A stretch of DNA of 64,000 nt, taken from contig WHVY01000002.1 in assembly GCA_022266195.1 (NCBI GenBank), forward strand, positions 9,377,001-9,441,000, written 5' to 3'. The first letter of the stretch is position 1, and each line of letters starts with the position of its first letter. The position numbers and the translations under genes were made by a program. The notes beneath the pieces were generated by a model. That model was given only the letters and a program-made list of their open reading frames with translations. It ran no database searches and was not told the origin of the DNA. Origin of the DNA: Tetranychus cinnabarinus. Lineage: Eukaryota; Arthropoda; Arachnida; Trombidiformes; Tetranychidae. Of this stretch, positions 25,996 to 39,276 are shown in pieces.

Positions 25996-28900
25996 TTAAA
26001 CAACTGTATAATTGGGTGAAGTGATACAGTAAACCTGACTCCATTCAATTTGTGGGCAAGAAGAGCGGAATAGCCGAGGTAAGATGTGCTCTTTGGTGCA
26101 ATTCAATTTTGTAGCTGTTTCCATGAAATCTTTATTACAGTCACAAGTCATTAAGAAAAAGCCTGATGATTTAGCCATCGGAAACCGGTCAATCAAGTGG
26201 TAAAGTAGCAACTCTGCAATGTTGCTTGATCGAGCAAAAATGGGTCCAACCATTGCCTTGTCTAGAATCGATGTGTGAATAACACCATAACCCAATAGCT
26301 TTTGCGATGTTTGCTCAATGGCTGCTAAACATAACGCATCTGGCTCACCAATTATTAATGGTATCAATTTACTTCGATCATGTCTGGTAACTGTTTGATC
26401 ATAGAAAATGATTTGATTGATAATTTCATCATTGACACCAACCTGGACAAGCTCAACATTGTTTATGGATTGGGTTAAGTTGGCTAGAGTTTCAGGTGAA
26501 GTCTCTCCTATCTTTTTAAATTCAACAATCTTGACCGGATCTTCAACCTCAAGTTTAGCTCTGCGATCAAACCAAAAACAAACATAAGAGTTTATTGTTC
26601 ATTAACACGGCAGTTTGAAGCTAATTAAACTAAACTTACTTGTTACGATACATATCATATTGAGTGTCAAGAGCATAAAGACCAACATTTGCTTCGCCAA
26701 CATGCTTCATCATTTGCTTCCAAACAGCGTAACCAACACCCATCTTCTGACAATCTGGTCTAACTGCGTACAACCCAATAAATGCAGTGGTCGGCTCGAT
26801 AAAAACAGCGCCGACTTCCCCAATGATACTTCCTGGGATTATCAACGAACCCGTTAGTTACGTCAAGCTAGAGATTTGTAACAATTTAATTCAACCTTTT
26901 CATCTTTTCAATTTTTCATATTTCCTCAAACTTTCCTTTCACTTGTTTCCTCCAATGCAGCGGACAAACGAAAAGCTTAAAATTATGAAAGCAAGCACAA
27001 GCTGATGATAACTTGCAATTAAGTGTGATTTGTTTCATCAATATTTTGATTCTAGATTCTGGTTCAGTGAAGTTGTTGCTAACATAACGCATTCAAGAGG
27101 ACTCATTGTTTTTCAAGTGACCAATAATGAAGGCTTTTGCAGAACAAAAAATGTTGAAAATTACTTCCATTTTCATCTTGAGATGTTGAATATTAAAAAT
27201 ACAAGCAGGAAAAGAAAAGTTTGCAGCAAAGGAAAACAAAGTGAATTGTAATGAAGCAGGCAATCATTCAACTTTCATTAAGATTGAAAGCAATTTAAAT
27301 CATAACTGTTCAGGCTTATGCAAATAGAGTCCCTCCAACCATTTGAATTACCATGGATGTTAATATATATTATCTTGTGAAAACATCTGAATAGACTTCC
27401 AGTTTAATTAGAGTTTGAGAATTTAGAGAATGTGATATTAATTTTCTTTATAATCTTGACATACTTAGTAAATAGTAATTTTTTTCATGTTTTCATCTTT
27501 TCAGATTCTCCATGTGAACGCTTACATCAACTGAATTCACTTTCTTGAACTATTGTAAGCCTGTTGAAGCCCAAAATTGACTAAACTTGGAATCTTTTAA
27601 GGTAATGCTGAAAGGTTTTATATAAATGCCATCTCTCACCATTCACCTAATAATTCACGATTATTAACTTATATATCGATGCAACTACTTCATCATTTCT
27701 CAATATGATAAATATTTTTCCTATTATTACCATGAAAGCAAGTTTCTCCATGAACAAAAAGTAGGACAAAACTGACAAAATTTTGGGTCCATTCAATTGC
27801 AGCTTTCATACCAGAATCAACAAGATCAATCTTTTTCAGCCTTTTCTCTGGATCTCTGGTTTCATTGAAATTTCCCTGGTAAATGATCCATCTTCCAGAA
27901 GCTATTATAATTGAACCTTTTAATTAATATCAATCGAAATTATAATTCTATTCAAATAATCCTGATAATAAAATTTGACATCAAAATGTTTACCCAAAAC
28001 ACGAAAACCAGAGAAACCTTTAACCAGAAAACAAAATATTTATTCGGGTTTATATTAACGTTAATCTTTTTGTTTGATTAATTTTATAAAAGGGATTTGC
28101 ATTAACCCTTCGTTAAAATTTGCTTCTGATCTTTCAAATGATAAACTTTATATAATTGTAGCTTAATTCATCTTTTCATCTCTTTTTGAGTCATTTAACT
28201 GCTTTTTCAAGCGTCATTCCTAACCTTCAATTTAATCGGATTTCCCAAATTTGATGCTTTTAAGTGAATTATTCCCTGATTTAATCATTCCTTTCAATAG
28301 ATCCGGCTTTATTTTGGTAATTATTTTGTCTTTCATTGTACAATGCTTCTTAACATGCCAAACATATCATCAAACTTCCATAAAAATTGATCTAAAAGTT
28401 TTAAGCGTCTCAATGTTTATCCCAACAAGTGGCTTCTGAAACAATATTTTCATTTTCATTAGGAAATTATCAATTTTTCTTTTCTTTTTTCATCAAAAAT
28501 AGATGACAGTTTGTGTGATTAGTTTCATGAATATTCCAGTATTTCATTCAATAATAACATTTATTTTTTTGTATTTAAAGCGCTCCATAAAACTAATGAT
28601 TGAATCACTGATGTTATTTACGTTATTAACATAAGAAATAATAAGAAAGCTGATCTAAATTATTGATTTATCTAGCTTATTGGCTGTTTGATGAATATTT
28701 GTTGATTTGTTAACATCTTAATTGTCCGTTCCTTATCACTATCAATAGCCTCCTCATCAATAGCTAGATCTGACATGAGGAATTCAATTTATATCAATTT
28801 TAAATCATTTGGTTTGGATTTTCAATTTTTCAAATAATCTATAAGAATTTGCTATTGAACGTTTAAAAATTCAATAAACTACATCTCAATCTTCAATCTA

Positions 28901-29928
28901 AAACTATACTTTCTCATTATTAATGTTATTTTCCTTCTTTCTACAGAAATATATTCTCAAGTTTGTATTCATCGCCTCAAGCTGTCAACGCAAGATACAA
29001 ATTTTTGCTGAGCCTCTAAAAAATGACTTCTTTAAATGAATTCCCTCTGAATTGAGCTGATATTTCATGTTCAACTTAAGCTTTTATTTTGTGATTAACT
29101 CGTCGCATTGGCTGAGCAATCATAAAAATGAATTAACAGCTAATAAAATGACTTCAAATGATATGATTATCCGTATTCTTGCAGTTTGCATTGAGGGAAT
29201 GGAAGTCAACTTAATATGAAAACAAATATCATTAGCTTCATAAACAATTAATATTGCTCAAACATAAATAAGTTACAGTAACTGAATGAGAGAAGTAAAT
29301 ACTCCAAGACTGTTTAATCGAACGGTCTGTGTATTTCAATTTAAATTACTACGATCCTTTGAGCTACAGTTGAGTTAATCAAAAATAATTTCCTTTAGTG
29401 AATCATGTCCATTCTACTGTATTCATAAGTTGTAAAAGGTTAATATTGTGTCTAATTGTGCAGCAAAATGGGCTAAGAAACTATCGTTTAGATTGGATTT
29501 TTGTTTTGAATGGATTGAGATTCGAATATGCATTAAGGGCAAAGGATAGAGGGTAAGGTTAAACTAAAACAGGCACAACACTCACATGGACATACAATGT
29601 ATTAATATGGAGACAAGTAAATGATTATAAACTCACCATCTTTTTCATTGACCGCAACATAAAAGCCTTCTGGATCAATTGCATGGAAACTTTGTATCGT
29701 ATTCGTTCCTTCATAAAGTCCAATCGATTTCCAAACTTGCAATACTTCATCAATATCGTCCAATCTCATTAGTCGAACATGATATTTGGTTCCATCAGGC
29801 AAAGTTCCAGTTGATAGAATAGCATTTGCATCAACCTTTTTAACGGATTCAGTCTTTTGCTCGATCTTAACAACAACTTTATCGATGTTGCTGTTGTTGG
29901 TGTCATTTTCATTATTTGGTGTTGTCAT
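25996..29928 (-). CDS. GNAT/YitH-type N-acetyltransferase, complete copy
   Basis: Three exons, 29928-29637, 26832-26640 and 26560-25996, in consistent phase, give 349 aa. After a polar N-terminal arm (about 50 aa), a GNAT fold begins at YHVRLMRLDDIDEVLQVWK. The acetyl-CoA pyrophosphate loop is RPDCQKMGVGYAVWKQ, matching the Q/R-x-x-G-x-G/A signature, in the middle exon. The C-terminal half resembles the YitH/DUF1248-type extension found in many invertebrate two-domain GNAT proteins. Substrate unknown; it is probably cytosolic since no signal peptide or membrane segment is visible. Intron 1 is 2.8 kb while intron 2 is only 79 bp. A second copy of exons 2-3 lies downstream (21882-24428). The family assignment is confident, the biochemical role is not. 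Confidence 0.85.
26833..29636 (-). other. Intron 1 of the acetyltransferase gene
   Basis: A 2.8-kb intron bounded by donor GTGAGT and acceptor TCCCAG. No exons, RNA genes or mobile elements were recognised inside it. Confidence 0.65.
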
Positions 29929-32628
29929 CCTGCTTCTGACCGAGTATAAGATTCAAATGGCAAATAAACTTATCCACTTGTGATCCAGTAATCCCAGTCA
30001 ATTAAAACCAATTACAGTCAATTATAATCAATTACAATACAAAATGGATTGTAACTCCGTTACAATGAACCTTCAAAATGATATTTCTGGTGAAATAAAG
30101 GTCTAAGTTTAGATTAATGTTGCTTGATGAAGTACAAAGTGAAATTAGGAAAGCAAAGGTGCAAATGGATGATTTTCAGGTTGATCAAGTGTTAAAATAA
30201 ATTTAATTTTATAGCAATCAAACAAAGGAATAGATATTGTTGGTTGTTGAATAGTAAAATCCTGAGTGAAATCAAGAGTTCTAAGCAGGTGACAATGTTA
30301 TTGTTTAACATTCAATCGTCTTTTACACTACTTTGTAAGATGTTGATTCTTTTATTCTCATGATAATTTCTCTCTTTCTCTCTGTCTAATCATAAACCTT
30401 ATCTTTCTTCAGATGATGATCGATAAAATGTTCCCAGGAAGGAATAAAAAGTTCATTTTCAAGGTACACCCAAGGATTCTGCTCAGCTTCACCTTTCCAA
30501 AACACTTTCTAGGAACCATCATTCACTTTCCCCATCTACATCATCTTCACCATCATCTGTAAAACAAGTTTCTTCAACCATCTGATCCATTTTCAAGTCC
30601 TGTTAAACTGAACCTTTGTACGCATTAATATTTCGTTGGAATCATTTTCTTCAACTTCCTTTGAAAAGATGAAATGTTCACAAATCAACTCAAACCTTCA
30701 CACAGGATGAATTATGGCCAATAGGCTAAAAACTGACCCAAACATTAATCTTGAACAAGAAGCAACTATCGACTAAATTATTTCTGACTTGTATTTGTGT
30801 TTATTGCTGATTGACGCAATTGACAGTTAAATCCTGTTGCCTTGAAAGCTTCAATTTGAAGTAAATTAAAATAGATTCTGGTAATCATTTAGAGCATCCA
30901 ATTTGAATCCATTGAATTGTCTTAAGCATCGAGAGTCAGATTATTCAAGAAATGACTTTTTTAATTATAACGTTGACGCACTCACAATCATTTGTTGATG
31001 TCATCTTTTGCCATTGTTTGAACCAGTCAACAATTGTTAATTAACTAATAATATTTCAACAACTGAAGACAATCAAATGATGACCCGGAAACAATCAAGC
31101 CGTCTGTTAATAACACAGTTAATTGTAGAAACCAGAAAACAGCAGCAATTTTTGATCACTTTTTAAGTAGATTTAGGTTTAAGTTAAGAGCAACCCAAAT
31201 TGTAACAATTACATCCTTTTAAATGACCATAGGCAACTTAATCAAATTGTCTAATTAACCAGCCTTTTATGATTAAATAACTGCAGGAAACAAAGGATAA
31301 AATTAACATGAAAAGTAGGCCTTGACCTTTACCTTTAAATGCTGTTCAACAGTTACATTTAAAATGTACACCTTTAATTGTAACATTTTTAATGTAAATC
31401 ATAATCCTACAAATAGCAACACTCATCTCTATTTATGTGAATAAAGGTTTTAAGGTTAGTCAATTTACAATTTATAACAGTTAATCCGATTAATTAAACT
31501 TGGGAAGCAGAAAATTAACTCTTTTAATGTCTAATAATATTACAATTGAAGATTGATTAGGCACTTTTTACTGAATCAGAATCAAAATTTTAAAATGTAT
31601 TTTCCCTGATCATAGAGATCAATTTGGGTCAAGTAATTGTAATTCACCGATTACAATGATTATTATTCAAATATTTGCCTTTTGTGATCAAAAAACAACC
31701 AACAAATGCTATTGACTTGTAACCAAATTTAGTCTCCATTGATTAGGTTACGCGAATCGGGTTGAAATAATCAAATTAGGTGATTGATTTAAATGTAAAT
31801 TCAAAGTCTAACCCCATGTAACTGTTGAGTTATAAATTGATTCAACTTGTTCAGTATCAGTACTGTTCATGATTGAAACTGTTGAAACTAAATTCATTTA
31901 TCATTATAAAATACAATAATAATCATTTTGAAAATTTAATTTAACTTCATCTCAACTCTCATAAATCACAATTTTTGACTTTATTGTTTCTTCAATGGGT
32001 TTCATTACTTTAACTGTCAGTCGTTCACTGGTCATCAAGATACTGGTTAATGTTTTGGTGAACCAGCGTGATGTCCAAGTAAATTAAAGTAAATCTAACT
32101 GTAAGGATAATTGTTGATTAACCATGAATAGATTGACCAGGATATTTGTAATTGAAAAGCTGATTGTGATTAAAGTTGACTCAACACCTTAACTGTTACA
32201 ATCAGATGGAATGTTGATCAAACTAAATAACCATTTCTATTAATTTTGACAACCAGTTTTACCTCTTGAACCATTTGTACATCAATGAAACTGTTAATTG
32301 AATTTGATCAAATTAAATTGTGGCCCAAATAAAGAAACAAATGTCTTTCTTTTCACAACTAAATTAAAACCCAACTAATGGTTCAAAAATGAAGAGTAAA
32401 TATAATCACAACTTCCAATGGATTTAAGGTTACAATTAAAATTGACAAATCTTGCAATTTAATGGAATAATTTATTAAAAATAAAATTTGAAAGCATCAA
32501 AAATAGTTCAATATTGTAACAATTGAATGAGATATTATATGGAAGGCGAGTTTCTTTGAGGGAAACTCGTTGGTGGTTTAAGTGAGATTTGGATTCAATG
32601 AGAGTTGGTTACGGTTAAATTGCCATCT
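29929..32628. other. Gene-free interval
   Basis: About 2.7 kb of AT-rich DNA upstream of the acetyltransferase first exon and downstream of the small secreted protein gene. It should contain the acetyltransferase promoter. A short run of near-repeated AATTACAATCAATTA-like units occurs at about 30003-30040. Nothing else is supported. Confidence 0.6.
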
Positions 32629-33512
32629 TTAATCAATAAATTGTTTTGCTTTACGGTGATTTTTGCGTAAACTTTTGGCTGCTTTTGAGCTTCTCTCCAA
32701 TTCCCGGTATTGTTTCATTGTCAGCACAATATTGCGTCTATGAGTAGTCAACAGATCAAACAAATCGCTCTTTAACTGTTCTTCAGCGTCATTCTTCTTC
32801 ATTGTCGCCAATTTAAACAGATATCTGGCAAATCGTTGGACTGGTGAACCGTCAGGACCTAAACCTGGAGGTGACCGCAATGTGCGTCCAATGGCAATGG
32901 GCATGAATAAAGGTGCAGCCATGTAAGCCAAGGTTTCCTTTATAAGACTCTTTACCAGTGGACTTGCTACTGTTAATAATGATCCTTTGGTTGAAGATTG
33001 AGATGAAGATTTATCACATTTTATTGAACTTATAGAGATGACCAAAAGTGGAATCCAAATAAACTGTAAACAAACAAAATTAAATTTAAATTTCAAGTTA
33101 ATTTATTCCTTTCTTTAGGTTCAACTTTTTACTGATTGACTGGGCTAATTACTGGATCATTCAAAATACAAGATTTATTATGCTGTTGATCAACATTAAT
33201 CATCTTCAACCATGTTATGCACAAAATTGGCAGCCTTTTTATATCAATCAAACCATTAAATTGTATATTAACGTGCAGTTTAACGCCTAACATCACATTT
33301 TGTGATCAAGTACAGGTAATTGGATGGTCAATGGCTTCATTTCAATGTCATTGTCTAATTAGAACTCATTCAATTGATTGATTTAGATCAAAATTCACCT
33401 CAATTACAATTTGCAAATTGTGTTTATATTTTCACATGAAACAATTTTAGCTTCAAATGTAAATTGTTCATAAATATTGACTTAAATGTTAACTTACCGT
33501 TTGGAGTTGCAT
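32629..33512 (-). CDS. Small secreted protein of unknown function
   Basis: Two exons, 33512-33498 (only MQLQT, 15 nt) and 33063-32629, joined in phase 0, give 149 aa. The join creates a convincing signal peptide, MQLQTFIWIPLLVISISSIKC, better than the single-exon alternative that starts at 33096 and would have to read through the acceptor TTTGTTTACAG. The mature part has a Ser-rich start, a hydrophobic stretch (SLIKETLAYMAAPLFMPIAIG), a Gly/Pro turn (SPPGLGPDGSP) and a basic, helix-prone C-terminal half. Only one Cys, at the end of the signal peptide, is present. I do not recognise the family; it could be an arthropod-restricted secreted or venom/saliva-like protein, but nothing in the sequence says so. 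Confidence 0.65.
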
Positions 33513-36500
33513 TGTTTTAATTCAATCCAAGTATCAAAATAAAACAAATAATTGATTTTGATAAACTGTTAACATCAACAATTACAATCCATGAAATTTT
33601 GCTTCACAATTAACAGCAGTTTAAACGATGAATAACAATCATCTTGAGATGCAATTTTAATATTGTAACAAACAATTCAGGTAAACGTCAATATTTAAAG
33701 TTGATTTGATTCCGTTGAAATTGATTTACTTTGATGGTTGAAGAAGGTTAAAATTAATGGTTTGGTTTAATTGTTGGTTAACTGTTGGATCGATTGCACT
33801 AAATGATACAAAATGAAAGCAACTTCACAAATACTTTTGGTTTTCTGTTGAATCTTGTGAGCACTAAGAAAAACAATTCAAGATGAGTGGATCTTTTTTT
33901 TGCTCAACTGATGAGGATGAAAAAGATGATGATAATGAGAGTAGTGAATCAAGTTGTAAAGAGGGAGAAAGGGAGCGATGCCTAAGGCCACAAGCTCGAA
34001 TCGGCTAGAAGCCAGGTTTACCTTTTTTTTCACTCATTTCATTATTCCATTTCAAGTTTATGAGTACAATAATGTCGGCTTTGGTGGCCACACCAATGTT
34101 TGATCATTTGACTTTTGCTGAGCTGTAAAAAAACGATATAAATGATGAGCTTGGTGGACTTGCTGTTGGTTTACAATTTGCAAAACAAATCAGTGAAGGT
34201 CAGTATTTTATAATAACTCAACCAAGGTTTGCTTTTTTGACCATTTTGTTTCCAACGCGAATAAAGTACAATATTTTTCAACCAAATCACCATCAGGATA
34301 AGCATCAGAATCATCTTCAGACTCATCATCATCATTAATGAAATGCTTTTTTTGATTACATTGAGTGGTACCAATAGATATTAGATTATGCTTGGTCAGC
34401 CAAGGGCTACTCCGTTATTAGGTGACAAAATTGCTTTTGATGAGTAGATTGGAACTTCTATCAATTTGAATTTCAGTCCATTTTCAATTATAAATGCGAT
34501 GTTTTCATATGAAATCGTATCGGAAGAAATGATTGATGAAAATGATGATTTAGTTTAATATCGATGAAAATTGCGTAGTTTTTCAGGAAACGTATTGGAG
34601 GCTTTGGTGAGGCTTTGGGTTGTCCTGTGAGTCCTGTCATATTGGGTTGAGTTTGGTCACTGAGTTGACTTAATGTAAATGTTTGTGTTAGCTGAAAGAA
34701 ATTAGAAAAAAGTAATTTTTTGTGAAAATTACTTTTGACCTGATTGCCAGGCATTTAATTTGTAATCAAGAAAGTATAATAACACCAAAATGATGAGCTA
34801 TTAATAAATCAATAATGTAAAAAGTGGATAATAATACAAATAAAGGGATCACTTGTTGATCCAGTTTCCCTTTTAATACACACATTAACATATTGTAAAA
34901 TCAGCCGTTTGTTTGATGAAAATGATAATGAATATAATAATATTAATAATCGGCACAAATTGGAAAACAATTTTCAAAAACATTCAAAGTTACATTCGTC
35001 TCTAAAAATTATCAATGAATTTACCTCTACTTTGATCTGACCGAAAGGCTAACAAATTTTAACATGTTACTGAGTTAGCTAATGGTAATGATGATGATGG
35101 CGATAAACCTGATAATTAGGTGAGAAACTTTTATGATGATGAATAGAGAAAAAGGTAAAATAATTGTTGTTTCAAATAATTGCGCTTTAAGGTAAACACT
35201 TTCCACATTTTTGAAGCCAAGTCGCCATAATACGAACCTTGACCCTGAAGTTGAGATGAGTTTGATTGTTGATTATTAGGAACGTAATTTAATGAAAGTG
35301 GAATGTGAAAGCTGAACAATAATATAAATCAAAATGGATAGTCAGCGATGCCAAGTCATTCGGCACACAATGTAACCAGATTTACTGGACTTTTTTATCC
35401 CTTTCATTAGGTGACAAAATTGTAATTTGAATGATGTTTCGACTTTTAATTTACACAATTAGGATTTACTTTTAGTGATGATAAACTAGATCATCGCTTT
35501 TAAATAAACCAACAATAAAACACAAGAATCAATTTAGCATTAAATTTCTGGAACTATTTAGCAGCATTGTTTACTATCGCTATTGGTACAGCTTTGATAC
35601 AGACATTTGTATCGATCAATTGATCAAACCTTTTGAGATCATAGTTTTGTTTCATTGCAGACATGATTTTATTCATTCAGTAATTGTTTTGATTGAATTT
35701 TGTTCAATGATTGATCAATTTATTTATAAAATTTGACCTTCTTTCGGTTAATTGTTTGACAACTTTATTCTTGGATTAAGAATGAAAGTCTTGATTACTG
35801 TATGCATAGTAATCGATAGTTTCAGTTAAAAATTAAATTCCAATATTACAATGATTAAACATAGTCATCGAAATTCATTTGCAGATGAGTTTAAATAATA
35901 TGTTTATTGTTTTCGCATTATTCAACCGTTTTTACAGTAAGTAGTTTTAATGAGATGCACTTTAAAATTGCTTCAAGCAAACATTTTCATTTCTCATTAA
36001 AGTTAACATAAATGAGTTGTATGGGATGTTATTCAGGTAATAAAATTCATTTTGCATTTTTATTTACAAAAAACAAAAAATTCTGTCAAATTTATTTTAT
36101 TGATACAAATAACGATGGTAATAATCGTTGTGGTTCAGTATTCACTTTGACTTTGACCCTCGGCCATTTCAATCTGCAAAGTGTTACAATTTCAATAACT
36201 TTTTTAATATCAAAGTATATTTGATCTTTGGATCTAAAAACTGGTAATATTTGCAAAGTGACATCTTTTAGGATTGGTTCAGTCTAAAAGATGCTAACTT
36301 CATTTGGATAAATATTTAACACAAAGATTACATTGCACCAGAATAATATTTTTTCAATGAGTTTGGCCATGGAAATGGTTATTTTGAAATTAACAATCAG
36401 GATAGGAGGCTGGATTGACCCAGTCTCAATGTCCGTAACAGCTCTCTTGACGGCTTCTGTTTCAAACTGATGTTAGAATCATCGGTGCATCTCTTCAATA

Positions 36501-37491
36501 CTTTCTGTTTTCATGGAATGAGCAACCATTGATTGTCAATCATCATACATTTATGAGCCGACACAGCATCAGGACTAAAGTACTGCATGTATCAAATTCA
36601 TCATCATAAATTATTTAATATCATTAATTGGAGTGTATCAAATGTCAACATCAATCTGAAAAAGTTACAAATTATAAACAAACACTGATGAGATGAGCAA
36701 ACTCAAGCTGAAAATCTATCTCAATCTAATTTTCAACCGACCATTTTGGATCAACATTTAATCCATTAAAAACCCGACTTTAGCGTCTTTCACACAACAG
36801 TCATCTAATTGTGAAACCCGATGAAAAAATCGTACATGTATCTTTGTTTGTATCGACTTTAATTTTCATTTGTGATTGTATTATTTAGTTTTACAGTGGG
36901 AGACAAACGTTTGGATTTTCTTGATTTTTATGAAAACCAAAAAATTCGTTCGCAAGACAAACTCGCACTGTATTATTTATCTGATTAATTTATACATACT
37001 GCTAATTATTCAGCAAGCTTTATAAGAACGTTCATAGTAATCACATAAATTGTTATTGCTTCTCTCAATTATTATGATCTTAGCTGTATGTGCTTATAAA
37101 TATGACAGTTGTGAATTGCAATAGTTGGGTAAGAGTTGTAAAAAATAACAATTAAAAGTCACAAATCTTGAATAATGGATAAAATGAACAAGTTGAGTTC
37201 ATTTCTTGTTTATCAAGTCAATGTTAAAATATTAATAATTGTATGCAAATAATTGAATGCTAATCAGCTCCCATCGAAGCGATAAACAATAAACTGACAA
37301 TTACTTGAAATGAAGATTCCATTAAGAATAATATTCTTCTAGTCCCGTTCAGCCCTTTTGTTTGTTTTGAAGATTGTGCCAGGTAAATATCATCTCAATT
37401 GTTAGTCAATTTGAAAAACCAATTTTTAATTTAATGTTATCTCATTTCAAATTTCTTTGTGGCCATATTATGTTGTATAATATTGACCAAA
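33513..37491. other. Gene-poor interval with possible degraded coding remnants
   Basis: About 4 kb. Most is featureless AT-rich DNA. Between about 34060 and 34400 short coding-like frames appear on both strands, including an acidic one on the minus strand (34202-34420). They may be remnants of an old gene or transposon. No P450 upstream exon or further gene could be built. Confidence 0.45.
34202..34420 (-). pseudogene. Possible orphan exon or gene remnant, acidic
   Basis: A minus-strand frame without stops runs from just after an in-frame TAG near 34420 to a TAA near 34202. It encodes a peptide with an acidic core (HFINDDDESEDDSDAYPDGD) followed by a coding-like segment (VEKYCTLFALETKWSKKQTL). 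There is no good ATG and the only candidate acceptor (GAGTAG) lacks a strong pyrimidine tract. Family unknown. It may be the last exon of a decayed gene or chance. Confidence 0.2.
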
Positions 37492-39276
37492 ATGCTGTTC
37501 AAAAACAATTTCACCAATTATATAGATTTGTTGATCAAAATACTGTTAATAAATTTTGTTGTATTTATTTTAATTAAACTAATTTCATTAATACGTTCAG
37601 TCAAGCGCTACCAGACTTTTGCCCAAAAAAAGGGGAACATTTTATTTGGTAATTTATTTGAAGTGCTTCCCATTTTTGGTGATAAAACACATCGTAAGTT
37701 TCAACCATTTAAATGTTCATCGAATTGCTTTATCATTTCATCTTATTTGTTGAAATTTTCTGGACTCTCTTGCAGTTGTCCGAAGCACACTTGAACGATA
37801 TGCAAAAGACTTTGGAAAAATTGGTTATGGCGTTTTCTGGTTAAGTTGGTTTCCAGTGATTGGTGTAATTGACTATCAGCGGACTCAGGTATGTTTATAA
37901 ATGACAGAGAGTCAAAAATACTGGTTTAGTGATGAAATTGATTTTTCCGAGTTTCTTCGATTCTGTGTTACCAGGAAATTTTGGCAAAACCATCAATTCT
38001 CGAAAAGGGATTTCCTTTTGAATATTTGCGCTACTTTATTGGTGATGGAATACTTTGTTCATCGGCTTCTAAATGGAAGGAACGAAAACGGATGATTCGC
38101 CCAAAATTCACAGCTGCTTCAGTTTCCAATTTTGTACCAACTGTCACATTGAAGGGTCAGTTGCTATTGAAAAAATTGGAATCTGTTGAAGGTACATGTG
38201 TTGATGTGACCAAATTTGTTTCATTGACTTCGTTATCCATCTTGATAAAAATAACCTTAGCTACTGATGTCGATGAAGAACGATTAGTTTCCTTGGATGA
38301 ATCTTTGAAATGTTTCATTAAAGGTACCCTTTTTAGAACCATAAATCCGTTTCTATGGCCTGATTGGTCGCATAGCTTGTATGGGTGTCTGACTGGTTTG
38401 AATAGTAAAATTGAACAGGTTGATTTACTAGTGAAGGAAGCAATCCTTAATTATTTGGTCAGCAAAACGGAATCACAACCAGAAAACGGAAAATTTGTCT
38501 ATCGAGCAGCTCTTGATGAATCCATAATGGTTTATCTTTTTGACCAAATATTGAATGAAACAGAATCAGTTGACCAAGCAATTGAGGCAACAGTCGAAGA
38601 AATGAAAACACTTTTCATTGCTGGATATGATGGACCAAATAACGCTCTTGTTTGGTTAATCTATGTTTTAGGTAAGTTAAAACAGATTAACAATTTTGTT
38701 CACACAAAAACAAATTTTGAATAACATTACATTGCAGGCCTAAACAACGATGTCCAGGAAAAAATATATCAAGAGGTGGCTGATTTTGATGAACATTTAG
38801 TGGATTTAGATGTAATCAAACAATGGACTTATACGGAACAATGTGTAAAAGAAATATTGAGACTTTTTCCTCCAGCGCCGTTTGCTTCGCGATTAGTTAC
38901 GGAAGATGAACCTTTCAATGATAAAGTGTTGCCCAAAGGTGCTTTCATTTTCTTCTCGATTTACTCGATCCATAGAGATGAAAGAATCTATTCAAATGCG
39001 ACAAAATTTGATCCAGATCGGTTTGAACAATCAAATGCATCTTCACTTCCTTCTGGCTCTTATATTCCTTTCGGTCTTCGTCCTCGGGATTGTATTGGTC
39101 AACGATTTGCCATGGTTCAGATGAAATTACTTGTTGCTTTGTTGGTTAAACATTTTCAAATCAAGTCCACGAAACCGTTTGAAGAGATTGGCCAAGAAAT
39201 TGATTTCACTCTAAAACCAACCGAACCTTTGTATGCTTTTTTCAATAAAAGGAAAAATGAATTCTACTTTTCTTGA
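37492..39276 (+). CDS. Cytochrome P450 monooxygenase
   Basis: Four exons, 37492-37693, 37776-37888, 37975-38671, 38738-39276, in phase, give 516 aa, the usual length for a microsomal P450. An N-terminal membrane anchor spans about residues 12-34. The K-helix ExxR is E376-I-L-R379, the PERF-type motif is FDPDRF (428-433), and the heme loop is PFGLRPRDCIG with the thiolate ligand Cys456. Two positions are unusual: the I-helix reads AGYDGPNN (321-328), lacking the Thr that usually follows the acidic residue, and the heme loop has Arg452 where the motif normally has Gly. The C-terminal part resembles the CYP3/CYP4 clans of arthropods; no CYP family number is offered. Heme oxidation of a lipophilic substrate at the endoplasmic reticulum is the family role. 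Confidence 0.93.
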
